Program-made: the position numbers and the translations under genes | Notes under the pieces: generated by a model | Seen by the model: the letters and a program-made list of their open reading frames with translations, nothing else | The model's database searches: none | What the model was told of the DNA's origin: nothing | Origin: Hungatella sp. UBA3048 | GTDB taxonomy: Bacteria; Bacillota; Clostridia; Lachnospirales; Lachnospiraceae | DNA: 64,000 nucleotides | Assembly (NCBI GenBank): GCA_002367105.1 | Contig: DFCS01000039.1 | Coordinates: 75,646 to 139,645 of the forward strand | Reading direction: 5' to 3' | Shown: positions 9,833-18,434 of the stretch, piece by piece | How the letters are laid out: every line of letters begins with the position of its first letter | Position numbering within the stretch: position 1 is the first letter of the stretch

Positions 9833-10879
9833 ATGAAGGCACATGTATTGTACGGCATCAATGATCTTCGATTAAAAACAGTGCCCGATCCGCTTCCAGA
9901 TGAAAATGAGGTGATTGTAGAAGTCAAAGCTGTAGGTATATGCGGCTCTGATATTCCTAGAATTTATAAGACGGGTGCACATATCCATCCATTGATTCCA
10001 GGCCATGAGTTTTCAGGAATGGTTATAAAACTGGGTAGGAATGTTGATCCAAAATGGAAGGGCAAAAGGGTCGGCGTATTTCCTCTGATTTCATGCGGTA
10101 AGTGCGCACAATGCCAAAAGAAGCAATATGAGATGTGCAGAGACTATAATTACCTTGGATCACGTAAGAATGGGGCATTTGCCGAATTTGTAGCAGTACC
10201 GGCAGATAATCTGATTGCTTTACCGAAGAATGTTTCTTTTGAAGAAGCAGCGATGTTTGAACCTATGGCAGTTTCAGTTCATGCAATGAGGAGGATTCAG
10301 CCAAAGCAGCATGAGACTATTGCAGTTTGTGGATTGGGAACGATAGGCCTTTTGATTTTGATGTTCTTAAAGGAAGCGGGCATGGAACATATCCTGGTCA
10401 TAGGCAATAAAGATTTTCAAAAAGATATTGTGCTTCAAATGGGAATCAGTGAGAAGAGTTTTTGTGATCGCAAAGAGAAGAATGTGGATCAATGGCTCAT
10501 GGAGCAGACCAATGGCCAGGGACCGGATATATTCTTTGAATGTGTGGGTAAGAATGAAACATATATTCAAGCCGTAAATAATACTGCGCCTGCTGGCAGA
10601 ATTATGCTGATGGGAAACCCATATTCTGATATGATGCTTGAAAAATCTGTGTATTGGAAGATCCTGCGGAATCAGCTTACTGTAATGGGTACATGGAATT
10701 CATCATTTACTCATGATATACAGGATGATTGGCATTATGTATTGAAACTGCTGGAGCAGAAACGGATTACCCCTGCAGAACTGGTTTCGCATCGTTTTCT
10801 CCACAATGAGCTAGAGCAAGGTTTTGCCATTATGCGTGATAAGACAGAGGACTATATAAAAATTATGGGAATTATGTAA
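9833..10879 (+). CDS. zinc-dependent alcohol dehydrogenase, TarJ-like pentulose-phosphate reductase
   Basis: 348 aa medium-chain dehydrogenase. Catalytic zinc ligands sit in GICGSDIPR and GHEFSGM. The structural zinc site is CGKCAQCQKKQYEMC. A nucleotide-binding glycine motif (VCGLGTIGLL) follows. TarJ of this superfamily reduces ribulose 5-P to ribitol 5-P with NADPH. Pairing with the cytidylyltransferase upstream supports a pentulose-5-P reductase role. General databases may label it a sorbitol or galactitol-phosphate dehydrogenase. It is the last gene before the block's terminator. Confidence 0.8.
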   Translation: MKAHVLYGINDLRLKTVPDPLPDENEVIVEVKAVGICGSDIPRIYKTGAHIHPLIPGHEFSGMVIKLGRNVDPKWKGKRVGVFPLISCGKCAQCQKKQYEMCRDYNYLGSRKNGAFAEFVAVPADNLIALPKNVSFEEAAMFEPMAVSVHAMRRIQPKQHETIAVCGLGTIGLLILMFLKEAGMEHILVIGNKDFQKDIVLQMGISEKSFCDRKEKNVDQWLMEQTNGQGPDIFFECVGKNETYIQAVNNTAPAGRIMLMGNPYSDMMLEKSVYWKILRNQLTVMGTWNSSFTHDIQDDWHYVLKLLEQKRITPAELVSHRFLHNELEQGFAIMRDKTEDYIKIMGIM

Positions 10880-10896
10880 AACAGAATTGATTTGAT

Positions 10897-10964
10897 ATCC
10901 TGATTTCGGCAATGATCGTACTGTTCTGGTAACAGAACGATCATTGCCAAAATCAGGATTTTTT
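10897..10964 (+). terminator. strong intrinsic terminator ending the glycan block
   Basis: A long inverted repeat with arms of about 28 bases (ATCCTGATTT... paired with ...AAATCAGGAT, one or two mismatches) encloses a short loop and is followed by six T. It lies 17 bases after the reductase stop and separates the AT-rich block from the flagellar promoter. Confidence 0.9.
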
Positions 10965-11013
10965 CATTTGTATCACTTTCTTACGATATTAAGAAATTTT
11001 CCTGTCAACTTTC

Positions 11014-11042
11014 TTGACAAAATCTGTAAATAAATGTAGAAT
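11014..11042 (+). promoter_or_regulatory. sigma-A-type promoter of the flgB operon
   Basis: TTGACA (11014-11019), a 17-base spacer and TAGAAT (11037-11042). Predicted transcription start is near 11049, giving a leader of about 127 bases to flgB. A near-consensus housekeeping promoter fits an early flagellar operon that itself encodes SigD. Confidence 0.75.
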
Positions 11043-11121
11043 ATAGTAAGAAAAATTACAGAAAAACAGGGAAAAACCAAAAAACCTGTCGAAATTTAAC
11101 TGAAAAGGGGTAATTTTTTTG

Positions 11122-11156
11122 TAACCAAGGATAATTCCCATATAACCAAGGGGAAT
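11122..11156 (+). promoter_or_regulatory. flgB leader: direct repeats and hairpin over a ribosome site
   Basis: TAACCAAGG occurs twice, at 11122-11130 and 11143-11151. ATTCCC (11134-11139) can pair with GGGAAT (11151-11156), covering the AAGGGG that would serve an upstream in-frame ATG at 11155. This could be a small post-transcriptional control element, or chance in AT-rich DNA. Confidence 0.35.
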
Positions 11157-11175
11157 GAAAGTGAGGATCAATCGG

Positions 11176-11556
11176 ATGAACGGTATATTTGGGAATAGCA
11201 TTTCAATGGCTGAGAAAACTTTGGATTATCTGTGGTCAAAGCAGCAGGTAACGTTGAATAATATTGCTAATGGAGAAACCCCAGGCTATAAGGCCCGTTA
11301 TGTTACATTTGAGGACGAATTCCGCAAACGTTTGCTGGCTGGAAGAGAGGGGACGTCAAAAGACATTGGGGAGGCTATAAGCAGTTCCAGACATTATACC
11401 CATGAAACAAGGGATGAATCAGCAAGAATGGACGGTAATAATGTCAACACGGATGTGGAGAATGTGGAACTGGCGAGGACAACTCTTCAGTATCAGTATC
11501 AGCTGAGCGCATTGAATAGTGAAGTTAGCAGACTTCGTACAGTAATTAAAGGTTAA
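11176..11556 (+). CDS. flgB: flagellar basal-body rod protein FlgB
   Basis: 126 aa from the ATG at 11176, which is preceded by GTGAGG with 9-base spacing and begins MNGIFGNS as in other FlgB proteins. An in-frame ATG at 11155 is possible. The rod-family motif LNNIANGETPGYKAR lies near the N-terminus, and the C-terminal helix ends the chain. FlgB is the proximal rod subunit, exported by the flagellar type III system and assembled on FliE and the MS ring. It is the first gene of the main flagellar operon. The expected next gene, flgC, is not here but 13 kb downstream. Confidence 0.93.
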   Translation: MNGIFGNSISMAEKTLDYLWSKQQVTLNNIANGETPGYKARYVTFEDEFRKRLLAGREGTSKDIGEAISSSRHYTHETRDESARMDGNNVNTDVENVELARTTLQYQYQLSALNSEVSRLRTVIKG

Positions 11557-11573
11557 AACGGGAGGTATTTGAG

Positions 11574-11885
11574 ATGGAGCAGATGTTTATAAGGCCTATG
11601 ATCCCAGTGGAGTCCATTGGGAATATAGGAAGCGATAAGAAAGTGACAACCGGACAGGATGGAGGTTCGGTGTTTCGTGATATATTTAACGAAGCTATTC
11701 AGAACGTAAGAACCACAGATGAAGATTTGACGAAACAGGAATACCTGCTGTCAACAGGCCAGATTGACGATGCACATACCGTGCCGGCAGCTGCGGCAAA
11801 AGCCCAATTATCTGTAGAACTCTTATCATCTCTTAGGAATAAGGCACTGGAAGCCTACAATGAGATTATAAGAATCAGCGTTTAA
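11574..11885 (+). CDS. fliE: flagellar hook-basal body protein FliE
   Basis: 103 aa, with GGGAGG before the ATG. The C-terminal half (AAAAKAQLSVELL, then KALEAYNEIIRI) is the conserved helical FliE region that joins the rod to the MS ring. It lies between flgB and fliF with short gaps, which confirms the assignment. Confidence 0.93.
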   Translation: MEQMFIRPMIPVESIGNIGSDKKVTTGQDGGSVFRDIFNEAIQNVRTTDEDLTKQEYLLSTGQIDDAHTVPAAAAKAQLSVELLSSLRNKALEAYNEIIRISV

Positions 11886-11910
11886 GTAGATAACAGGGCG
11901 GACGGAAGCG

Positions 11911-13512
11911 ATGGAAAAGATAAAGGAACTCTTAGAAAAACTAAACGATAAAGTAAAAAAAGCCATAATCATCGGCGCTGTTGGCGTGGCGGTTGTGGTG
12001 GGAGCGATTGTGATCGCGCTGTCCATGCGGGAAAAGCCATATGAGGTAATGTTTCCAAGTGTCAGCAGCGAAGAAGCAAAACAGATCATTGGAAAATTAC
12101 AGGAAGACGGAATCGATTATCAGTATCAAGATGGTGACATTCTGGTGCCTACGCCCCAGTTAGACACTACCAGGGCAAAGCTTGTATCGGAAGGATATCC
12201 CAAAAGCGGTTTTACATATGATGTATTCAAAAATAATGTAAATTTGATGACTACGGATTCAGACCGGAGAAGATTTGAACTTTATGATCTGGAGACCAGA
12301 ATTGGTTCCACAATTAAGGTCTTTGATGGCGTGCAGGAGGCATATGTAACCATAGCTTTGGGAGAACCTTCCAAATATGCACTGTCTGATGACCAGACAC
12401 AGGAGCCCAGCGCCCAGGCTGTTGTGGTTATGAAAGATGGAGGATCCCCGACAGAGGAGCAGGCAAAGTCCATCCAGCTTCTCATATCCAGAAGTATACC
12501 TGGATTAGTCATTGACAATGTCTCTGTATTTGACGGAAACGGACGGGAAGTTACCACTGGTTCCGATGATGAAGACATTAACACCGGCAAGGCCGGAGAA
12601 GAGATTACAAGGCTGATTGAAGACCAGATTTCAGCAAAGGTATTAAATGTCCTTGGCCCTGTATACGGAAACGGAAACGTTCGGGTATCCGTAAAGGGCA
12701 CGGTCAATATGGAAAAGCTGATTCGGGAGAGCATTGTTTACAATACGCCCGAAAAGATAGATGAAAAAGATAAGACAGGTCTTACTTCCGAGGAATCCAT
12801 ATTCAAAGAATATTCCGGAAGTGGGCAGAATGCTTCCGGTGTGGCCGGTTCAGAGGCCAATGCAGACATTCCGCAGTATAATGCAGGAGGAACGGCTGAA
12901 GAGAATGCATATGGCTCCAGCAGCCTTACCAGAAAATATCTTTTAAACCAGATAAAAGAACAGGGTCAAGTCAATCCGGGAGCTTTGGAAAACCTGACTG
13001 TTTCCGTAGTGGTAAATGGGACAGGATTCGGAAGCGTGACGATTGACGACATACGGGATCTGGCTGGAAATGCAGCTGGAATCCCTCAGGCAGATCGTGC
13101 GGAAAAGATAACTGCCGTAGCAGCGCCCTTCTATACTGTGGAGGTACCCAAGGCGCCTGAAACTCCTGTGGAAGCAAGCACCGGCGGCATTTTGGTTAAT
13201 CAGTGGATTCTGATTGCAGCTCTGGCAGGAGTAATTCTTATCGCTCTGATTATCATTTTGGCGGTAAGACATAGACGGAAGAGAAACACTCTTATGGAAG
13301 CTATGGAAATCAGCCAGGAAGATGTTCCGGAGCTGCCGGATATGGTGGAACTACCGAAGGAGGAAGAAGAAGAGGAACAGGAGATTCTGGAGCCTGAAGA
13401 AGACAGGGGAGCAGAACTGCGCCAGTGCGTCCGCGATTTTGCTGAACAGAACCCTGAGATATCAGCTCAGCTGCTGAAAACATGGTTGAATGGAGGCGCT
13501 AACAATGGTTGA
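11911..13512 (+). CDS. fliF: flagellar MS-ring protein FliF
   Basis: 533 aa. There is a transmembrane segment near residues 19-37 (AIIIGAVGVAVVVGAIV), ring-building domains with RFELYDLETRIGSTI, and a second membrane segment near 430-450 (QWILIAALAGVILIALIIIL). An acidic cytoplasmic tail ends in the FliG-binding helix (SAQLLKTWLN). FliF forms the MS ring in the inner membrane, the base for rod, export gate and C-ring. Its last codons overlap the start of fliG. Confidence 0.95.
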   Translation: MEKIKELLEKLNDKVKKAIIIGAVGVAVVVGAIVIALSMREKPYEVMFPSVSSEEAKQIIGKLQEDGIDYQYQDGDILVPTPQLDTTRAKLVSEGYPKSGFTYDVFKNNVNLMTTDSDRRRFELYDLETRIGSTIKVFDGVQEAYVTIALGEPSKYALSDDQTQEPSAQAVVVMKDGGSPTEEQAKSIQLLISRSIPGLVIDNVSVFDGNGREVTTGSDDEDINTGKAGEEITRLIEDQISAKVLNVLGPVYGNGNVRVSVKGTVNMEKLIRESIVYNTPEKIDEKDKTGLTSEESIFKEYSGSGQNASGVAGSEANADIPQYNAGGTAEENAYGSSSLTRKYLLNQIKEQGQVNPGALENLTVSVVVNGTGFGSVTIDDIRDLAGNAAGIPQADRAEKITAVAAPFYTVEVPKAPETPVEASTGGILVNQWILIAALAGVILIALIIILAVRHRRKRNTLMEAMEISQEDVPELPDMVELPKEEEEEEQEILEPEEDRGAELRQCVRDFAEQNPEISAQLLKTWLNGGANNG

Positions 13513-14506
13513 ACTAACCCCCGAACAAAAAGCGGCGACAGTGGTTGTTTCACTGGGAGTGGATAAGGCTTCTAAAGTATACAAGTACTTAAGTGAGGAA
13601 GAGATTGAGAAATTAACTCTTGAAGTGGCAAAGCTTGGACATGTGGAAGCTGAGCAGACGGAAGCCATTTTAGATGAGTTCTACAAGACCTGTCTGACGC
13701 AAAAGGTAGTGACTGACGGTGGCCTGGAGTATGCAAGAACGGTTTTGGAAAAAGCATTTGGTGAAAGTACGGCCAACAGCCTGCTTCAAAAGGTTACACA
13801 GTCTCTGAAATCCAGATCATTTGGATTTATTCGGAAGAGTGATGTAAAGAACTTGCTTTCCGTCCTGCAGCATGAAAGAGCCCAGATCATTGCACTGGTA
13901 CTTTCTTATACAACTGAGGAGATGGCGGCCCAGGTTATTTCAGAACTTGCCCCTGAAAAGCGAATGCAGGTCGTGGAGTCTATTGCCAGAATGGAGAGTG
14001 CATCTCCTGAAGGAATTAAAATAGTGGAAGAGGAGATCAAGAAACGGTTCTCCGGCATCCTTACTACCGACTACACCAGTGTGGGTGGTGTTGATTACAT
14101 AGCAAACGTCATGAACCACATAGACCGGAGCAACGAAAAGCTCATCTTCGACGAACTGGGAAGAAAGGATGCAGAACTGGCGGATACCATCCGCAAGAAG
14201 ATGTTCGTATTCGAGGATATCATTACCATGGACAACCGTTCTATCCAGCGCTTTATCAGAGAATGCGATATGCGTGACATGGTTTATGCCCTTAAGAATG
14301 CAAACGAGCAGATGACAACAGTTATTTTCTCCAATATGTCAACTCGTATGAAGGAAAGCATCCAGTCCGATATGGAAGTTACAGTTAATGTACGCTTAAA
14401 AGATGTGGAAGAGGCTCAGCAGAGGATTGTCGGTATCATTAGGCGTCTGGAAGAAGAAGGCGAGCTGATCATCAATAAGGGCGGAAAGGATGATGTCATT
14501 GTCTAA
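13505..14506 (+). CDS. fliG: flagellar motor switch protein FliG
   Basis: 333 aa from the ATG at 13505. GGAGG (13492-13496) lies 8 bases upstream, inside fliF, so the two genes overlap by 8 bases. An earlier in-frame ATG at 13490 overlaps that ribosome site and is unlikely. Middle-domain motif HERAQIIALVLSY and C-terminal torque-helix region FEDIITMDNRSIQRFIREC are present. FliG couples stator force to the rotor. Coupled to fliF upstream and fliH downstream by overlaps. Confidence 0.95.
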   Translation: MVELTPEQKAATVVVSLGVDKASKVYKYLSEEEIEKLTLEVAKLGHVEAEQTEAILDEFYKTCLTQKVVTDGGLEYARTVLEKAFGESTANSLLQKVTQSLKSRSFGFIRKSDVKNLLSVLQHERAQIIALVLSYTTEEMAAQVISELAPEKRMQVVESIARMESASPEGIKIVEEEIKKRFSGILTTDYTSVGGVDYIANVMNHIDRSNEKLIFDELGRKDAELADTIRKKMFVFEDIITMDNRSIQRFIRECDMRDMVYALKNANEQMTTVIFSNMSTRMKESIQSDMEVTVNVRLKDVEEAQQRIVGIIRRLEEEGELIINKGGKDDVIV

Positions 14507-15302
14507 TATTATAAAGTCTGTGCAGATGGCGGATCGTGTTCTGGAATACGGATTTACCAGGGAATTTGAAGATATCAGGGTAAAAGAAAACGAGAATCCG
14601 GAGACGGAATGTGGGCAGGAGAAATCTGCGGACCAAGAATATGACAGGTATCTTCAAACTACTGAATTGTACGAAGATGCTATAAGGAAGACACAGGTGA
14701 TTCTGGACCAGGCCAGGGCGGATGCAGAAGATCTCTTAAACCAGGCCAGGAAGGACGGGGAAAATCTACGCGTTCAGGCAATGGAAGAAGGCCGTCAGGC
14801 CGGATATGACGCGGGATATGACGACGGTTTCCGTAAAGCCTACGAAGCCCATAAAGAGGTCCTTGTTGCGCGCGAGGAAGAATTTCTGGAAGCCATGAAA
14901 AACGCGATTGAAAGCGTTACGAAAGAAAAAGAAAAGTTACTGGACAAATATATTGACGATTTAAAAAAGGTCACTATGACGATTGCGGAGAAGGTGATTC
15001 AGACTAGTCTGCGCTCCAGCGGAGAGATTATTAAACGCATGATCGTGGCTGCTGCGGGAAAGCTTAAGAAAACCCAGTGGATGAAAATTTATGTATCCCA
15101 AAGGGATGCAGGAATGATGATACAGGGAGATGTGGGACTGTTAAGTGAATTGTCCCACATTTCCGGGAATATCAAGATCATTTCTATGGATCATGAAGAG
15201 GATGGAGCCTGTATCATTGAGCTTCCGGAGGAGATTATTGATGTCAGCGTGAATACGCAGCTGGAAAATATAAAAGGAATACTTAATAACGCCAGACTGT
15301 AA
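14490..15302 (+). CDS. fliH: flagellar export ATPase regulator FliH
   Basis: 270 aa, overlapping the end of fliG by 17 bases. The start ATGATG follows GGAAAGG. A long charged helical region with glycine-containing repeats (EEGRQAGYDAGYDDGF) is typical of FliH/YscL stalk proteins. The C-terminal globular part binds FliI. FliH holds the ATPase below the export gate and restrains its activity. Confidence 0.9.
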   Translation: MMSLSNIIKSVQMADRVLEYGFTREFEDIRVKENENPETECGQEKSADQEYDRYLQTTELYEDAIRKTQVILDQARADAEDLLNQARKDGENLRVQAMEEGRQAGYDAGYDDGFRKAYEAHKEVLVAREEEFLEAMKNAIESVTKEKEKLLDKYIDDLKKVTMTIAEKVIQTSLRSSGEIIKRMIVAAAGKLKKTQWMKIYVSQRDAGMMIQGDVGLLSELSHISGNIKIISMDHEEDGACIIELPEEIIDVSVNTQLENIKGILNNARL

Positions 15303-15316
15303 CAGGAGGAGCCTGC

Positions 15317-16618
15317 ATGTTTAAGGAATTGACGGATCTCATTACGAAGACTGAGACAATCGACCATATCGGGAAGATTGAAAACATTGTGGGGATGTCC
15401 ATGGAAGCCTCCGGTGGAAGGGCCAGTATCGGAGACATAGCCTATATTTACAATGAAGACCGGCAGGAGCAGATACCGGTGGAAGTGGTGGGCTTTAAGG
15501 ATGATAAAATACAGCTTATGGCCTATGAAAATATGAATGGAATTGCAGCGGGCAGCTTTGTTCGGAATACAAAACGCAGGTTGAAGGTACCGGTAGGAGA
15601 TTTTTTAAGAGGTCGAATCATCGATGCAAAGGGAGAACCAATGGATGGAAAAGGACCTTTTGAATCTCCCCGGTACTATTACGTAGAAAATCCTTATATC
15701 AATCCCATGACCCGTCCGCCCATTACGGACAAACTGGAATTTGGGGTCAAGGCCATTGACGGCTTAAACACGATTGGAAAAGGCCAGCGTATCGGAATAT
15801 TCGCAGGCAGTGGAGTTGGTAAAAGTACCTTGCTTGGCATGATTGCCAGGAATGTAAAGGCAGATATTAACGTAGTGGCTCTGGTAGGAGAGCGTGGAAG
15901 AGAAGTCCGTGAATTTATAGAAAAGGACTTAGGACCGGAAGGAATGAAACGTTCCGTACTGGTGGTGGCCACCTCAGACCAACCAGCTATGCTTCGTATG
16001 AAGTGTCCATTGGTTGCCACTACTATAGCAGAATACTTTAAAAATCAGGGCAAGGATGTATTGCTTATGATGGATTCCTTGACCCGGTTTGCTATGGCAC
16101 AGAGAGAGATAGGACTTGCAATCGGAGAACCTCCGGTAGCAAGAGGCTATACTCCCTCTATTTATGCGGAGTTTCCGAAGCTGCTGGAACGGAGCGGTAA
16201 CTTTGGACAAGGTTCCATAACAGGAATCTACACAGTTTTGGTGGAGGGTGATGATACCAATGAGCCCATCGCCGATACGGTAAGGGGTATTGTGGATGGC
16301 CATATCGTACTGAGCCGAAAGCTGGCCAATGCCAACCATTTCCCGGCAATTGACGTAAGTGCGAGTATTTCGCGTCTGATGACCAACATCGTTTCAGAGG
16401 AACACCGGAAATTAGCTTCCAAGATCCGGGATATATTGAGCCTTTATGAGAAAAATGAGGATCTTATCTCGATTGGTGCTTATAAAAGCGGTACCAACCC
16501 AAAGCTTGATATGGCTATATCTAAAATTGATAAGATCAATCAGTTCCTATGTCAGGGGATACAGGAACAAGCCAGTTATGAAGAGGTCTTAAATAAAATG
16601 AAGATGATTTTATCATAG
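15317..16618 (+). CDS. fliI: flagellum-specific export ATPase FliI
   Basis: 433 aa, with AGGAGGAG before the ATG. Walker A is AGSGVGKST (163-171) and Walker B is VLLMMDSLTRF. GERGREVREF is typical of the F1-beta-like FliI/YscN ATPases. It drives delivery of export substrates with FliH and FliJ at the cytoplasmic side of the export gate. Length and gene order are standard. Confidence 0.96.
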   Translation: MFKELTDLITKTETIDHIGKIENIVGMSMEASGGRASIGDIAYIYNEDRQEQIPVEVVGFKDDKIQLMAYENMNGIAAGSFVRNTKRRLKVPVGDFLRGRIIDAKGEPMDGKGPFESPRYYYVENPYINPMTRPPITDKLEFGVKAIDGLNTIGKGQRIGIFAGSGVGKSTLLGMIARNVKADINVVALVGERGREVREFIEKDLGPEGMKRSVLVVATSDQPAMLRMKCPLVATTIAEYFKNQGKDVLLMMDSLTRFAMAQREIGLAIGEPPVARGYTPSIYAEFPKLLERSGNFGQGSITGIYTVLVEGDDTNEPIADTVRGIVDGHIVLSRKLANANHFPAIDVSASISRLMTNIVSEEHRKLASKIRDILSLYEKNEDLISIGAYKSGTNPKLDMAISKIDKINQFLCQGIQEQASYEEVLNKMKMILS

Positions 16619-16640
16619 ATGTTGAAAGGGGAAGGGGAGC

Positions 16641-17090
16641 ATGAAGAAGTTTAGTTTTCCGCTTAATACAGTATTGAATTACAAGGACCAGGTCCTGGAT
16701 AATTTAAAAAGCGAACACGCCCAGATCGTGAATAAAGTGGTAAGGCAGGAACAGAAGGTTGAGGAATTGTCGGACCGAAGAGATGATGCCTGTGCCCGGT
16801 TTAAGGCAGAGGTAAGTAAGGGAATTACTGTTAATGTGATGAGGGAATATGAAACCTACATAACCTTCATGCAGAAGAAAATTCTTACCGAACAAGGAGT
16901 TCTTCAGAAACTGCAAAGAAAAGAGGAACAAAAGCGGGAGGAAGTGGTGGAGGCCAGAAAAGAAGTGGTTTCCATCGAAAAGCTGAAAGAAAAGAAGCTT
17001 TTACAGTATAACAAAGAGGTTTTGCGAAGCGAGGAACTGTTCATTGAGGAGTTCGTTTCCAACACAACCTCAGTACATGGAAGCAGGTAA
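16641..17090 (+). CDS. fliJ: flagellar export protein FliJ
   Basis: 149 aa, starting MKKFSFPLNTVLNYKD. This short hydrophobic start followed by a two-helix coiled coil rich in K, E and Q is the FliJ pattern. FliJ sits in the FliI hexamer like the gamma subunit of F1. It follows fliI by 22 bases. Confidence 0.9.
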   Translation: MKKFSFPLNTVLNYKDQVLDNLKSEHAQIVNKVVRQEQKVEELSDRRDDACARFKAEVSKGITVNVMREYETYITFMQKKILTEQGVLQKLQRKEEQKREEVVEARKEVVSIEKLKEKKLLQYNKEVLRSEELFIEEFVSNTTSVHGSR

Positions 17091-17092
17091 TC

Positions 17093-17143
17093 CTGCCGTA
17101 AAAACTTACGGCAGTTACCATAAAATCAAATGCCTAAAGGCAT
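17093..17143 (+). promoter_or_regulatory. two hairpins in the fliJ-fliK gap
   Basis: CTGCCGTAA pairs with TTACGGCAG (17093-17114, 4-base loop), then ATGCC pairs with GGCAT (17130-17143). No run of T follows, so this is not a normal terminator. It ends about 9 bases before the fliK ribosome site. The arrangement recurs in the motA-motB and fliQ-fliR gaps and may tune mRNA processing or translation. Confidence 0.5.
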
Positions 17144-17163
17144 GAAAAGAAAGGAGTGAGAAG

Positions 17164-18423
17164 ATGACAGAAGTAAAAAACAGCAGTGTGGATCTGTTAT
17201 CCAGACAGTTGACCAGCAGTAGAAAACAGGGAGAAAAGGCAGCTGACGGCTTATCCGAGTTTAAGGCCATGCTAAAAAGCGGCAATCAAAAGAAGGATGG
17301 TAAAAGTCAGGAATCAGGGGAACCCTCTGATGATAAGCTGCCTGCGGCAGAAGTGACGTCGGAGGCCGCGGCTTTGGCTGCTGCAGCTGGAATGGCAGGA
17401 GTCCAGGAGCCGGAGGAAAAGTTCCAGATGGCAGGGCAGAAACCGGCGGACCAAATTATGGAAACCATAGGTGCGGCCGAAGAGACCGTTTTAGTACCGG
17501 AAGAAAACGAAAAAATTCAGACAATGGATTCGTTCGTTGCTTTGGATCGGTTCCGTTTTCACAAGCTGGCAGAAAACAGTGTGGGAACAGAAGGTCTTGC
17601 AGATGAAAATCTGGAAACCTTGACGAACAGTCCAAAGGAAATGCCGGAACCCATTTTCCCGGAAGCAATGAAGCAAAAAACAGGTGATAAAAATCCGGTA
17701 ATTCAGGATATTGCAGGACAGAATCCGGAAGCAGCGGTAAGCCCGAAAGGGAAAAAGGATAATTTACCGTTGCAGCCGCAAATGAAGGCAGCGGAGACCG
17801 TTTCAGTTTCAGCAGAAGAGGAGCCGACGGTAAATCTTCATAAGAGCGGTTTACAGGATAAGCCAAGCTCTGGAGAAGAAGATCAGGACAATATCCAGAA
17901 AAACCTTCCGGAAAAGTCTTTTGAGCCTATACGTTACTGGAATGGTTCTTCTGAAAAAACTGGGGAAGTCCATATGTCTGTAAGCGCAGATCATTCGAAA
18001 GAATTGGAAGCAAAGCTGTCGGAACAGATATTAAAACAGATTCGCGAAGGAAATGGGGAACTGGATATCCAATTGGAACCTCATAACCTTGGGAAAATCC
18101 GGATCAGAATTTCCTATGAGGATAATCAGATCAGCGTTTCCCTTCTATGTACCGAGAGCAGAACTTTAAAGCTTTTATCCCAGTCAGCGGGCGATCTAGG
18201 TTCCATTCTGGAATCTAATTTAGAACGGCCCTTCCAGGTTCTGGTAGACAAGCAGGAGCCCGATTACTTAAACCAGCAGCAGGAACAGGGCGGCAGACAT
18301 GGACAGCAGGAACATCATCAGGAAAGCCAGAGGGATGAAAACCGCGAGGACTTTTTACAAAAGCTGAGACTTGGGATTTTTGAGTCAGAAAGCACGGAAG
18401 AAAGCGGTGTTGGTTACAGATAA
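17164..18423 (+). CDS. fliK: flagellar hook-length control protein FliK
   Basis: 419 aa, with AAGGAG upstream. The long N-terminal part is low-complexity (rich in E, P, A, K), as expected for an exported molecular ruler. The C-terminal domain around residues 280-370 (GELDIQLEPHNLGKIRIRI) is the conserved FliK fold that tells FlhB to switch from hook to filament export. A Q/H-rich tail ends the protein. A second FliK-like gene lies at 55018. Confidence 0.88.
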   Translation: MTEVKNSSVDLLSRQLTSSRKQGEKAADGLSEFKAMLKSGNQKKDGKSQESGEPSDDKLPAAEVTSEAAALAAAAGMAGVQEPEEKFQMAGQKPADQIMETIGAAEETVLVPEENEKIQTMDSFVALDRFRFHKLAENSVGTEGLADENLETLTNSPKEMPEPIFPEAMKQKTGDKNPVIQDIAGQNPEAAVSPKGKKDNLPLQPQMKAAETVSVSAEEEPTVNLHKSGLQDKPSSGEEDQDNIQKNLPEKSFEPIRYWNGSSEKTGEVHMSVSADHSKELEAKLSEQILKQIREGNGELDIQLEPHNLGKIRIRISYEDNQISVSLLCTESRTLKLLSQSAGDLGSILESNLERPFQVLVDKQEPDYLNQQQEQGGRHGQQEHHQESQRDENREDFLQKLRLGIFESESTEESGVGYR

Positions 18424-18434
18424 GGAGAGAAACG

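Noticed and set aside
11043..11175. Possible c-di-GMP riboswitch in the flgB leader
   Set aside because: C. difficile has one before flgB, but the leader here is too short and lacks the conserved GEMM core and tetraloop-receptor parts.
12282..12734. Long minus-strand frame (150 codons) opposite fliF
   Set aside because: Shadow of fliF; no ribosome site, no known motif, and Ser/Thr/Pro-rich antisense composition.
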